In this document: in pieces, positions 29,134 to 37,143 of the stretch | Layout of the letters: each line of letters begins with the position of its first letter | Position numbering within the stretch: the first letter of the stretch is position 1 | Source of the DNA: Steroidobacteraceae bacterium | GTDB lineage: Bacteria > Pseudomonadota > Gammaproteobacteria > Steroidobacterales > Steroidobacteraceae | Direction of reading: 5' to 3' | Assembly: GCA_019683695.1 (NCBI GenBank) | Contig: JADGHX010000011.1 | Span: forward strand, 1-47,099 | Length of the DNA stretch: 47,099 nt | Made by a program: the position numbers and the translations under genes | Notes under the pieces: model-generated | Databases searched by the model: none | What the model was told of the DNA's origin: nothing | What the model saw: the letters and a program-made list of their open reading frames with translations, nothing else

Positions 29134-30120
29134 ATGAACTCATTTGCCTTGCGCTCTTCCCGAATCGCATCGCTGTGTCTCGCCATGGCGATCGGTGCGG
29201 CGGCGGCCGCTCACGCCGCGACTCCGCCTGCGCAGATCGTGATCCCCGGCGAGCGCGTCTTTCCGGAAAGCCTCACGTCCACCTCGGACGGCACGGTCAT
29301 CATCGGCAGCCTCGGAGCGCGAACGATCTACCGCGCCAAACCCGGCTCCGGCACAGCCGAACCCTGGATCCAGCCCGGCACGAATGGCCTGCAGGGCATC
29401 TTCGGCGTGTTTGCGGACGAGAAGTCGAACACGCTGTGGGCCTGCTCCGGCGGTTTCGGTCCGCCGCCGCCCGGCGCGGCGCCGTACGTGCCCACGCTCC
29501 ACGCCTTCGACCTGAAGACCGGTGCCCCGAAAGGCAAGTATCCGCTGCCGAAATCCGATGGCGCCTGCAACGACATCGCCATCGATGCAAACGGCACCGC
29601 GTATGCCACGGACACCGCGAACATGCTGATCGTGCGTCTGCCGAAAGGCGCGAAGGCGCTCGAGATCTGGGCGGGCGGGGACGGCGCCTTCGGCCCGAAG
29701 GGCGGCGTGCTCGATGGCATCGCCGTGCTCGGCGATCGCGTGCTCGTCAACGCGCTCTTCACGAGCAAGCTGTTCAGCGTTCCGATCAACAAGGATGGCC
29801 GCGCGGGCAAGGTCACCGAAGTGAAGCTCGATGGTGCCCTCACGCGACCCGACGGCATGCGCAGCTTCGGCAAGAGCAGCCTCCTCGTGGCCGATGCGGG
29901 CCCTGACAACAAGGGCCGTCTCGCGCGCGTCGATCTGAAGGGCGATACCGGCAAGGTCACGTCGGTGAAAGAGAACTTCCCGGGCGGGCCGGTCGCCGTG
30001 ACGGTGGTCGATGGCACGGCGTACGTGCTCGAGGGTCAGCTCATGCTCATGATGCGCCCGGACCCGAACGCGAAGCCGCAGCCCTTCCGCGCCACGGCTG
30101 TTCCGGTCGGCACGCCCTGA
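29134..30120 (+). CDS. Secreted SMP-30/gluconolactonase-like beta-propeller protein
   Basis: A 328-residue protein. The frame is open back to 29005, but the ATG at 29134 gives a proper signal peptide (SFALRSSRIASLCLAMAIGA, cleavage after AHA) with AAAGAAG upstream. The mature part has repeating beta-propeller blades: PESLTSTSDGTVIIGSLGAR, LQGIFGVFADEKSNTLWACS, NDIAIDANGTAYATDTANM, LDGIAVLGDRVLVNALFTSK and TRPDGMRSFGKSSLLVADAG. This recalls the SMP-30/strictosidine-synthase-like fold. The substrate is unknown, and some such proteins have no enzyme activity. It is not obviously part of the cbb operon. Confidence 0.8.
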   Translation: MNSFALRSSRIASLCLAMAIGAAAAAHAATPPAQIVIPGERVFPESLTSTSDGTVIIGSLGARTIYRAKPGSGTAEPWIQPGTNGLQGIFGVFADEKSNTLWACSGGFGPPPPGAAPYVPTLHAFDLKTGAPKGKYPLPKSDGACNDIAIDANGTAYATDTANMLIVRLPKGAKALEIWAGGDGAFGPKGGVLDGIAVLGDRVLVNALFTSKLFSVPINKDGRAGKVTEVKLDGALTRPDGMRSFGKSSLLVADAGPDNKGRLARVDLKGDTGKVTSVKENFPGGPVAVTVVDGTAYVLEGQLMLMMRPDPNAKPQPFRATAVPVGTP

Positions 30121-30206
30121 AGGCGGAACGCCCGCACGTCACCGCGCGGCACATAACCTGCTCCCGCTGAAGCTCACAGCAGCGCATCCGGTGAGCGGAG
30201 GTCATG

Positions 30207-30647
30207 ATGAGCGCGGTCGTAGCAGGCTTGTTCAAGGATCACACGACGGCGGAAAACGTGCGGACCGCCCTCGTGCAGGAGGGCTTTCCGACGGACCGTG
30301 TCGAGCTCACGTCCCGGCGCGAGCCGGGGCAGCCCGCACTCGGCCCGTCGGACCGCCCCGCCGCACAGCTCGAGGACTATTTCGGGCAGCTCTTTCCCGA
30401 GGGCGAGGCGCAGGAGGACATCCGCACCTTCATCGACGGCATCCGTCAGGGCAACGCGGTGGTGGTCGTCCAGCCACGTGGTGACATCGAGACGCGACGC
30501 GCGATCGAGATCCTGAATTCATCGCAGCCCATCCGGGTGCGCGAGCACGATCTCGACAAACAGGAGCTGGAGCAGGCCGCCTCGCCTGCGCGGCACACGG
30601 TGGTCGAGAAGCTCGTCTCGAAAAAGAAGCGCAGGGAAGACAGCTGA
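30207..30647 (+). CDS. YflT/general-stress-17M-like domain protein
   Basis: About 146 residues. The N-terminal block VVAGLFKDHTTAENVRTALV followed by QEGFPTDRVEL matches the ferredoxin-like repeat of heat-induced stress protein YflT (general stress protein 17M). A second half (IRTFIDGIRQGNAVVVVQPR) looks like a degenerate repeat. The tail is strongly basic (KLVSKKKRREDS). Two ATGs stand in tandem, at 30204 and 30207. GGAGGT ends at 30202, so the second ATG has the better spacing. No operon partner is evident. Confidence 0.75.
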   Translation: MSAVVAGLFKDHTTAENVRTALVQEGFPTDRVELTSRREPGQPALGPSDRPAAQLEDYFGQLFPEGEAQEDIRTFIDGIRQGNAVVVVQPRGDIETRRAIEILNSSQPIRVREHDLDKQELEQAASPARHTVVEKLVSKKKRREDS

Positions 30648-30811
30648 GGCCCGCTGCAATCGGGACGGAATTCAGGTCTGCCGCGCGCGGTTGCCACGGA
30701 TGGGCATCGTCTCGCCTTGTGCGAAACGGAGCTCGCGGAGCGCGCCAAGAGCCGTGCGCAATGGCGCGGGCTGCAGCGATAGGGAAATCGCGCCGCGCGG
30801 CCGGCGTGAGC

Positions 30812-31984
30812 TTATTCGGCCGGCACGATCACATCTTCGCGCGCCGCGTTCACCACGGGCCGGAGCAGGCGCGAAAGACCCCGGACGCTGGCAAGCCGGA
30901 GCGCGGCGTCGCGCGCCAGGATTCCCGCGGGCGTGGCGGGCACGAGCCAGTCCGCGGCTCTGCGACCCGCTCGCCGCAGCTGCGCGAGCGGTGGACGCAC
31001 GCGATGCTCGTAACGCGCCAATGCCTCTTTCACGTCGGTAGTGCCATTCAGCTCTTCACCCAGCACATAGGCGGCAGCGAGGGACAGCGACGCACCCTGT
31101 CCGGGCAGCAGCGACACCGCCTGACACGCATCGCCGAGCAGCGCGATGCGTCCGCGATACCAGTGCGGCAACACGACCTGCGCGGCCTGCTCGTAGAGAA
31201 ACGTCGGCAGCGCCTTCGCTCGCTCCAGCACGAGCGGCACATACCAGCCGAGATCGCCATATTCGGCTTCGAGCGCTTCAAAGGGGGACTGCGGCGGAGC
31301 CGTCTGCGGCGCCCGATGCACGAAGAATGCGGCGACATTGCCTTCGCGCACGGCGAACAGCCCCACCTCACGCCTTGGCACGGACAGGATGTGAAGGTCG
31401 TTGCCCAACTCGTCCCGCACCTCGGGGGCGTGGATGACGAAGGTGCTCGTATGGAACCCCAGATAGTGCGACCAGACGCTCCCTTCGCCGAACACCAGAT
31501 CCCGGATGCGCGAGCGGACGCCGTCCGCACCGATCAGGACGTCCCCTCGCTCCACGTCTCCGGAGCTGAGCTCGACCTCCACATGCCCCACGGGCGTGCG
31601 CACGTACACGATGCTGCAGTGGAAGCGCAGTTGAACGTTGGAGGGAAGCTGCTCGAGGATCGCCTGCTCGAGGTCGGCGCGCATGAGGTTCATGAGCCGG
31701 CCGTCGAGCAACTCCTGAAGCGTGCGATACGGGAGACGCGACGTGGTGCGTCCCGATGCGTTGAGCCAGCGCACCGAGCTCATCTCGTACGCCAGCGGCA
31801 GCAAGCGCGGCATGAGGCCCATGCGGCGGGCCGCTTCGTAACCCGAGCCGAACAGCTGGATCAGGTAGCCCTCGCCGCGCGCGGCGCTGCCCTCATCGAG
31901 GATCGTCACCTGCCACCCCTTCTGGGCGAGACACCTGCCGAGTGTCAGACCCGCGATGCCGGCGCCAGCGATGAGGGCTTTCAT
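30812..31984 (-). CDS. FAD-dependent monooxygenase (PHBH-type)
   Basis: A 390-residue flavoprotein hydroxylase. The ATG at 31984 starts MKALIAGAGIAGLTLGRCLA with the dinucleotide-binding GxGxxG at the very N-terminus. The open frame extends 74 codons further but without protein-like sequence. VLIGADGVRSRIR is the DG motif and GRIALLGDACQAVSLLPGQG, continuing ASLSLAAAYVLG, is the GD motif that binds the FAD ribityl chain. It belongs with the tetracycline-oxygenase/UbiH-like group. The substrate is unknown. It is divergent from the aroG leader. Confidence 0.9.
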   Translation of the reverse strand: MKALIAGAGIAGLTLGRCLAQKGWQVTILDEGSAARGEGYLIQLFGSGYEAARRMGLMPRLLPLAYEMSSVRWLNASGRTTSRLPYRTLQELLDGRLMNLMRADLEQAILEQLPSNVQLRFHCSIVYVRTPVGHVEVELSSGDVERGDVLIGADGVRSRIRDLVFGEGSVWSHYLGFHTSTFVIHAPEVRDELGNDLHILSVPRREVGLFAVREGNVAAFFVHRAPQTAPPQSPFEALEAEYGDLGWYVPLVLERAKALPTFLYEQAAQVVLPHWYRGRIALLGDACQAVSLLPGQGASLSLAAAYVLGEELNGTTDVKEALARYEHRVRPPLAQLRRAGRRAADWLVPATPAGILARDAALRLASVRGLSRLLRPVVNAAREDVIVPAE

Positions 31985-32037
31985 GACATGGGCTGAGCAA
32001 TCGCTGTGCCGTTGCGCACGCAAACCGCAACGCTTGG

Positions 32038-32067
32038 TTGTCAGAAGCGCAAGCGCTGTGCTATTAC
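32038..32067 (+). promoter_or_regulatory. Candidate sigma-70 promoter of the aromatic leader and DAHP synthase gene
   Basis: TTGTCA (32038-32043), an 18-bp spacer and TATTAC (32062-32067) resemble the -35 and -10 hexamers. Transcription would start near 32074, only about three bases before the ATG of the leader peptide at 32077. That would explain the absence of a Shine-Dalgarno sequence there: the leader would be read from a near-leaderless mRNA. Confidence 0.55.
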
Positions 32068-32076
32068 TTCCCGCGC

Positions 32077-32160
32077 ATGAATTCCGCAGCCCGTTCCTAC
32101 CGCTATTTTTACTTTTTTTGGCCGCAAGCCATGGCGGTGGATGGGCTGCACTCGAACTGA
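32077..32160 (+). CDS. Aromatic-amino-acid leader peptide of an attenuator
   Basis: A 27-residue ORF with ATG at 32077 and TGA at 32158. Residues 8-15 are YRYFYFFW: three Tyr, three Phe and one Trp in eight codons (32098-32121). It sits between a promoter-like sequence and an intrinsic terminator that precedes the DAHP synthase gene. This is the layout of pheL/trpL-type leaders, in which a ribosome stalled for lack of charged tRNA prevents terminator formation. The mix of all three aromatic residues fits an enzyme that feeds all three pathways. The peptide itself probably has no other role. Confidence 0.82.
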   Translation: MNSAARSYRYFYFFWPQAMAVDGLHSN

Positions 32161-32201
32161 ACGCAAGACAGTCAACCGACGAGTAACCCTGAAAACCGCC
32201 A
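32121..32201 (+). promoter_or_regulatory. Alternative RNA pairings of the attenuator
   Basis: Segment 1, GCCGC (32121-32125), just after the Trp codon, can pair with GCGGT (32134-32138) in segment 2, with an 8-nt loop. Segment 2, TGGCGGT (32132-32138), can instead pair with ACCGCCA (32195-32201), which is part of the 5' arm of the terminator. A ribosome stalled on the YRYFYFFW codons would cover segment 1, free segment 2 and so favour the antiterminator. A further pairing, GCAGCCC (32086-32092) with GGGCTGC (32143-32149), encloses the aromatic codons. The pairings are read by eye. Confidence 0.6.
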
Positions 32202-32219
32202 GCCACCTGGCGGTTTTTT
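32192..32219 (+). terminator. Intrinsic terminator (attenuator) before the DAHP synthase gene
   Basis: AAAACCGCCAG (32192-32202), loop CCAC and CTGGCGGTTTT (32207-32217) form a perfect 11-bp stem followed by a T-run ending at 32219. It lies 34 bp before the GTG start of the DAHP synthase gene and 31 bp after the leader peptide stop. It is the clearest rho-independent terminator in the window. Confidence 0.9.
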
Positions 32220-32253
32220 GTTGCCGCGGGTGGCCCGAGAAAAGAGGCTCCCC

Positions 32254-33354
32254 GTGAACAGTCGCACGCTCAACACCCGCACCGACGACCTGCGCATCCG
32301 CGAGATCCGCGAGCTCATCACGCCCGAGGATCTCATGCGCGAGCTGCCCTGCACCGCGCGCGCGTCCGGCACCGTGACGGCCACGCGCGCCGCGCTCCAC
32401 GACATCCTGCACGGACGTGACGACCGGCTCGCCGTCGTGATCGGTCCCTGCTCGATTCACGATACTGCCGCCGCGAGGGAGTACGCCGGGCGTCTCGTGG
32501 AGCAACGCCGCCGGTTCGCGGGCACACTGGAAATCGTGATGCGCGTGTATTTCGAGAAGCCGCGCACGACCGTCGGCTGGAAGGGCCTCATCAACGATCC
32601 GCATCTCGACGGCAGCTTCCGCATCAACGAGGGCCTGCGCCTGGCGCGCGGCCTGCTGCTGGACGTGAACGAGCTCGGTCTGCCGGCCGGCTGCGAGTTC
32701 CTGGACATGATCACCCCGCAGTACATCGCGGACCTCGTGTCCTGGGGCGCCATCGGCGCGCGCACCACCGAGAGCCAGGTGCATCGCGAGCTCGCGTCGG
32801 GTCTCTCCTGCCCCGTGGGGTTCAAGAACGGTACGGATGGCAATGTGCGGATCGCCGTGGACGCGGTGCAGGCGGCCGCACACGTGCATCATTTCCTCGC
32901 CGTCACGAAGCAGGGTCGCAGCGCCATCGCCACCACGGCCGGCAACTCGGACTGCCATGTGATTCTCCGCGGCGGGAAGGTGCCCAATTTCGATGCGGAG
33001 AGTGTCGATGCGGCGTGCCAGGTCATTGCTGCCGCCCGGTTGCGCCCGATCGTGATGATCGATGCGAGCCACGGGAACAGCGGCAAGCGGCACGAGCGTC
33101 AGCCTCACGTGGTCGATGCCATCGCCGCGCAGATCGAGGCCGGCGACGCGCGCATCGGAGGTGTGATGATCGAGAGCCACCTCGTTGCCGGCCGGCAGGA
33201 TCTCGTGCCGGGCCGACCGCTCACCTACGGCCAGAGCATCACCGACGCCTGCGTAGATTGGAAGACGTCCGTCGCGATGCTGGAGCGGCTTGCCACCGCG
33301 GTGGAGAAGCGGCGTGCCGCGCTCGCCGTCACGCGTGCGAGAGGGGCCCGCTGA
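32254..33354 (+). CDS. aroG: 3-deoxy-7-phosphoheptulonate (DAHP) synthase, class I alpha (AroG/AroF type)
   Basis: Condenses phosphoenolpyruvate and erythrose 4-phosphate, the entry step of the shikimate pathway. The GTG at 32254 with AGAGG 6 nt upstream gives 366 residues. The open frame continues back into the terminator, so that part is not coding. Motifs are TDDLRIREIREL, VVIGPCSIHD (61-70, metal-ligand Cys66), RVYFEKPRTTVGWKGLINDP, GARTTESQVHRELASGL followed by SCPVGFKNGTDG, and IDASHGNSGK. Whether it is feedback-sensitive to Phe, Tyr or Trp cannot be assigned by eye. An attenuator precedes it. The 3' end overlaps the convergent permease gene by 26 bp. Confidence 0.96.
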   Translation: MNSRTLNTRTDDLRIREIRELITPEDLMRELPCTARASGTVTATRAALHDILHGRDDRLAVVIGPCSIHDTAAAREYAGRLVEQRRRFAGTLEIVMRVYFEKPRTTVGWKGLINDPHLDGSFRINEGLRLARGLLLDVNELGLPAGCEFLDMITPQYIADLVSWGAIGARTTESQVHRELASGLSCPVGFKNGTDGNVRIAVDAVQAAAHVHHFLAVTKQGRSAIATTAGNSDCHVILRGGKVPNFDAESVDAACQVIAAARLRPIVMIDASHGNSGKRHERQPHVVDAIAAQIEAGDARIGGVMIESHLVAGRQDLVPGRPLTYGQSITDACVDWKTSVAMLERLATAVEKRRAALAVTRARGAR

Positions 33355-35161
33355 GCCAGATCCACTCCGCGAGCCACACGCTCACGACGCTGATGAGGAT
33401 CGTGAGCGGAACGCCTACGCGCAGGAAATCGCCGAATGTGTACTGCCCGGGGTTGAGGATCAGCAGATTGCCGTGATGCCCGATGGGCGTGAGGAACGCC
33501 ACGACCGCCCCGAGCGCCGTGCACACGATGAACGGTTGCGGTGGCAGACCCAGTGCCACCGCCACCGCGAGTGAGATCGGGCCGAGCAGCACCACGGTGG
33601 CGGCGTCGGACAGGATTTGCGTGAGCAAGGCCGCCGACCAGAACAGCGCCATCAGCACGGCGGTGGGGCTCCACCCCGCCGTCAGCTGCAGCAGGTGATC
33701 CGCGAAGTAGGCGGCGGTGCCGGTCTTCTCCATCGCGAGGCCGAGCGGGACGACCCCGGCGATCATCACGTAGATGCGCGTGTCGATTTCCCGATAGGCC
33801 TGTTCCACGCCGACGCATCGTGTGACGACGAGCGCCACCGCCCCGGCAAGGAAGGCGAACTGCACGGGCATGATGCGCGAGGCGGCGGCCGCCACGACCG
33901 CGACAACGATGCCGAGGGCGATGGCCGCACGGCGCCGCCGTCGCTCCTCCGCCGCGAAGGGCACCATCATCAGAAAGCCGCGATGATCGGCCAGCTCCGC
34001 AAACGTGCGCGGCGCGCCCCAGAGCACGAGCAGATCGCCCTCGCGCAAGCGCACCTGCGAGAGCTCCTCGCGCATCCAGCCCTCGCGCCGCCAGAGCCCG
34101 ACGACCACGACGCCCAGCGTCTTCAGGAAATCCACGTGGCCGATGGTGCGGCCCACGAAGGGCGAGTGAGGGGCCACCACCACCTGCACGAGCTGATATT
34201 CCTCCGTCTTGTCCGCGCTCTTTGGCTTCGGCTTCTTGCGCTTGCGGACGGCTTCGTCGGCGTATTTCGCAATGGCGTGCAGGGCGAGCCCGGGCTCGTC
34301 GCGAATGGATGCGAACTCATCCGGCGAGGCGCGCACGATGAGCACATCGCCCGCGCGCAGCAGCGCGTTCTCGCCGCTGGGCTCGCGATGCGGGGTGCCT
34401 TCCCGAAGCCACTCGACGATGCTGAGGCGCCGCTGGAAGTGCTCCTGGAACTCCGTGATCGACTTGTCGATCCAGGGCGAATCCTTCTCCACGATGAGCT
34501 CGGTGTAGTAGCGATCGAGCCGGAGGTAGTCCGTCTCCGCCATGCGCGCCACGTGCCTCGGCAGGAGCCAGCGGCCGAGTGTCATGTAGAGGATGCCGAG
34601 AACGACCAGCGCAAGGCCGATGGGCGTGATGCTGAACACACCCAGGCTCGCGTCCGTCTGCCGTTCGAGCAGGTTGTTGGCGAGCAGGAAGGCCGGAGCG
34701 CTGAAGAGCGTGAGCGTGGTGCCGAGCGATGCGGCGAGTGACATGGGCATGAGCAGCCGCGAGGCCGGCAGATGCTGCTCGCGCGCGAGGCGCATCAGAA
34801 TGGGCAGCATCATCGCCGTGACCATCAGGTGATGGGTGAATGCGGCCATGCCGGCGACGGCGGGCATGAGGACAACGATCGCGCGCCACTCACGGGCTCC
34901 GGCCGCGCGGGCGATCATCGCACCGATGCGCTCGGTGAGGCCGGTGGCGCTCAACGCCGCGGAGATGACGAACACGGCGGCGACGATGATGGCGGGCTCG
35001 CTCGAGAAGCCCGACAACGCTTCGGCGGGCGTGAGAATGCCGGTGAGGGCGAGCGCCAGCACCGTCAGCATCGCCGCCACATCGATGCGGACCCGTTCGC
35101 TGATGAACAGGGCGAGCGTCCCGACCAGGATCAGGAGAAAGACAATCTGCTGGGTTTCCAT
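33329..35161 (-). CDS. SLC13/DASS-type permease with TrkA-C (RCK_C) domains
   Basis: A 610-residue inner-membrane anion transporter. N-terminal helices begin IVFLLILVGTLALFISERVR, and AALSATGLTERIGAMIARAA is typical of the citrate transporter/ArsB-like family. The central soluble part (about 205-390) carries two TrkA-C domains (EYQLVQVVVAPHSPFVGRTI; LSQVRLREGDLLVLWGAPRT). The C-terminal helices end with LSDAATVVLLGPISLAVAVA and FLTPIGHHGNLLILNPGQYT. Relatives move sulfate, dicarboxylates or other anions; the substrate here is undetermined. It overlaps the end of aroG by 26 bp, tail to tail. Confidence 0.93.
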   Translation of the reverse strand: METQQIVFLLILVGTLALFISERVRIDVAAMLTVLALALTGILTPAEALSGFSSEPAIIVAAVFVISAALSATGLTERIGAMIARAAGAREWRAIVVLMPAVAGMAAFTHHLMVTAMMLPILMRLAREQHLPASRLLMPMSLAASLGTTLTLFSAPAFLLANNLLERQTDASLGVFSITPIGLALVVLGILYMTLGRWLLPRHVARMAETDYLRLDRYYTELIVEKDSPWIDKSITEFQEHFQRRLSIVEWLREGTPHREPSGENALLRAGDVLIVRASPDEFASIRDEPGLALHAIAKYADEAVRKRKKPKPKSADKTEEYQLVQVVVAPHSPFVGRTIGHVDFLKTLGVVVVGLWRREGWMREELSQVRLREGDLLVLWGAPRTFAELADHRGFLMMVPFAAEERRRRRAAIALGIVVAVVAAAASRIMPVQFAFLAGAVALVVTRCVGVEQAYREIDTRIYVMIAGVVPLGLAMEKTGTAAYFADHLLQLTAGWSPTAVLMALFWSAALLTQILSDAATVVLLGPISLAVAVALGLPPQPFIVCTALGAVVAFLTPIGHHGNLLILNPGQYTFGDFLRVGVPLTILISVVSVWLAEWIWLSGPLSHA

Positions 35162-35547
35162 TCAGAGGCGGCGAATGCGAACTATCGTGCCGTCGTTATC
35201 GTGCGACAGTATGCCTGATCCGAAGCCGGGACGACGGCGTGGCGCGCCCGGGGCGGCCTGCGTCCATTCCCGCTGTGGACAGCAAGCACGCGCATGCTTG
35301 CATGGGCAGGTCGGGCGTGGCTGAGGGTGCGCCTGCTCCCGGCAGCCGCACAGCCGGGGATGCACCCTTTGCAGGCGCCCTCCCGATTCGGACGACGAAT
35401 TTCGGATCCCCGCCACGCGCTCGCCGCCACTCAGCAGGACCCGCTCGGCGCACTGACGCGGCGTCGCCCGCTGGCGACGTGGAACTGGCGCGCTCGCTCG
35501 ACGTTGAGCGGAACGTTGTGCCGGCGTGTTTTCACAAGAGGCGGCAG
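35162..35547. other. Intergenic region with two hairpins
   Basis: About 390 bp between divergent genes. It contains GCAAGCA/TGCTTGC (35282-35288 and 35295-35301) and, just after, a stronger stem made of AGGGTGC/GCACCCT (35324-35330, 35362-35368) with an inner CTCCCGGC/GCCGGGGA pairing. Neither is followed by a T-run. Open frames through here lack ribosome sites. Confidence 0.5.
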
Positions 35548-35991
35548 ATGTCGGGCAAGGCGGATCACCAGGCGCGGCCGTGTGAGATCGAAGGCTGCCC
35601 GCGCATCACACTGGAAGACTATTTCCGGGTAATCGACGAGCATCTGAAGCGTAACCGTCTCGAGCAGGCCCTGCGCCTCAGCGCTGCCCTTCCAAAGATC
35701 TGCTCTGCGCTCGAGCATCCGCGGCTGGTGACTTCCGCCACACACTGCATCTGCTGGTGTGATGCGTGGGTCGCTTCGGATGCCGATGGTGCCAACGTTA
35801 ATCCTCTCAGTCGTGTGTATCTGCACTGCGAAGAAGAGCCGATGCGCGAGTGGATCGAGCTGGACGATTCATTCGCACGCTCAGTGAGCGAATCGCTCCT
35901 GCGCGCCTCGCGCGCATGGTATCTGCGTCGCGGCGCATACGATCTCACCGTACAGCAGAACCTGGGAAGACTCGCGTTGACTGTCGATTAA
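35548..35991 (+). CDS. Hypothetical protein, unknown family
   Basis: A 147-residue protein with ATG at 35548 preceded by AAGAGGCGG. The frame is open upstream but the added sequence looks non-coding. It is soluble, with a helical N-terminal half (ITLEDYFRVIDEHLKRNRLE, QALRLSAALPKICSALEH), a Cys-rich patch THCICWCDAW, an acidic segment CEEEPMREWIELDDSF and a C-terminal helix with WYLRRGAYDL. No family or catalytic motif is recognised. It lies alone, 78 bp before the SDR gene on the same strand, and may share its transcript. Confidence 0.65.
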   Translation: MSGKADHQARPCEIEGCPRITLEDYFRVIDEHLKRNRLEQALRLSAALPKICSALEHPRLVTSATHCICWCDAWVASDADGANVNPLSRVYLHCEEEPMREWIELDDSFARSVSESLLRASRAWYLRRGAYDLTVQQNLGRLALTVD

Positions 35992-36069
35992 CGACGACGC
36001 TGTCTCTGCGCAGCGACTGGGAATGAAATCTGCTGTGCGCGCCGGTTCGAGCCAGATCAGGAGCGTTGC

Positions 36070-37143
36070 GTGCGATTCTTCGTTACAGGAGCGACGGGTT
36101 TCATCGGCAGCCACTTTGTCGAGCATGCGATTGAAGCCGGGCATCACGTCACAGGACTCTTTCGCCCGGCTCGTCGCGATGGGGCGACACACGCGCGACT
36201 GCGTCAGCTCGGAGTCGATCTGCGGCCCGGGGATGTGCAGGACGCGGCGTCATTGCGCGAGGCGATGGATGACGCGGACTGCGTGTGTCACTTCGCTGCG
36301 GCGTTCCGCGAAGCGGTCACGGATGAGGATCATTTCCGACGTGTGAATGTCACCGGCACTGCGAATCTGCTGAGCGCCGCGCATGAGCGCGGTGTCCCGC
36401 GATTCGTTCTGTGCAGCACCGCAGGAATCTACGGGCGACGGGTGCCGGGTGTGATCAACGAATCCTCCCCCGTGCAGCCCTTCAATGCCTATGAGCGGAG
36501 CAAGGTCGCCGCCGAAGAGGAAGTGCGCCGCACGGCCACGGCGCTCGGCATGGAATACGTGATTCTGAGGCCCACCGCGGCGTACGGGCCGCGCGATCAG
36601 CGCCTGCTCAAGTTGTTCCGAAGTGCAGCCAGGGGCCGCTTCCCGCTCTTCGGTCGCGGCGACGGACGGCGCCACATGGTGTTCGTCTCGGATCTCTCGA
36701 ACGCCTTCCTGCGCGCCTGCACGCGCCCGGGCGCGGCGAATCAGGAAATGATCATTGCCGGCCCCGAGGCCGTGCGCCTGTGCGACATGCTGGCGACGCT
36801 TGCGGAGCTGGCGAATCGCCGCAGCTGCGGGCCGCGGCTACCCCTGCGCCCCATGCTCGGCGTCGCCGCACTCACTGAAGACGTGTGCACACGGCTGAAG
36901 ATCAAACCGCCGATCTACCGCCGCCGCATGGATTTCTACACGAACGATGCGGCATTCGATTGCTCGCGTGCGCGCGAAGTGCTCGGGTGGGAACCGCAGG
37001 TCTCACTGCGGGAAGGTCTCGCCCGCACCTTGCAATGGCATGACCTCACTGGCAGTGCCGCCGCGGTGGCCGGCTGGCTGTGTCTCATGAACGCCATCGA
37101 GATCACGCATGCGGCGTTTGGACAGGGCCTGACTTTTCCGTAG
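36070..37143 (+). CDS. NAD-dependent epimerase/dehydratase (extended SDR)
   Basis: A 357-residue Rossmann enzyme. The cofactor motif is FVTGATGFIGSHF (4-16), then DVQDAASLREAM, VCHFAAAF and the catalytic YERSK (Tyr and Lys of YxxxK) preceded by LCSTAGIYG with the Ser/Thr. RPTAAYGPRD and GDGRRHMVFVSDLSNAFLRA follow. It is typical of sugar-nucleotide epimerases or dihydroflavonol-reductase/3-beta-hydroxysteroid-like SDRs; the substrate is not determinable. The start is GTG at 36070 with CAGGAGC upstream. The 3' end overlaps the convergent flippase-like gene by 41 bp. Confidence 0.9.
   Translation: MRFFVTGATGFIGSHFVEHAIEAGHHVTGLFRPARRDGATHARLRQLGVDLRPGDVQDAASLREAMDDADCVCHFAAAFREAVTDEDHFRRVNVTGTANLLSAAHERGVPRFVLCSTAGIYGRRVPGVINESSPVQPFNAYERSKVAAEEEVRRTATALGMEYVILRPTAAYGPRDQRLLKLFRSAARGRFPLFGRGDGRRHMVFVSDLSNAFLRACTRPGAANQEMIIAGPEAVRLCDMLATLAELANRRSCGPRLPLRPMLGVAALTEDVCTRLKIKPPIYRRRMDFYTNDAAFDCSRAREVLGWEPQVSLREGLARTLQWHDLTGSAAAVAGWLCLMNAIEITHAAFGQGLTFP

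Noticed and set aside
36040-36065. GGTTCGAG stretch resembling a tRNA T-loop
   Set aside because: No acceptor stem, D-arm or anticodon arm can be drawn from the surrounding sequence.
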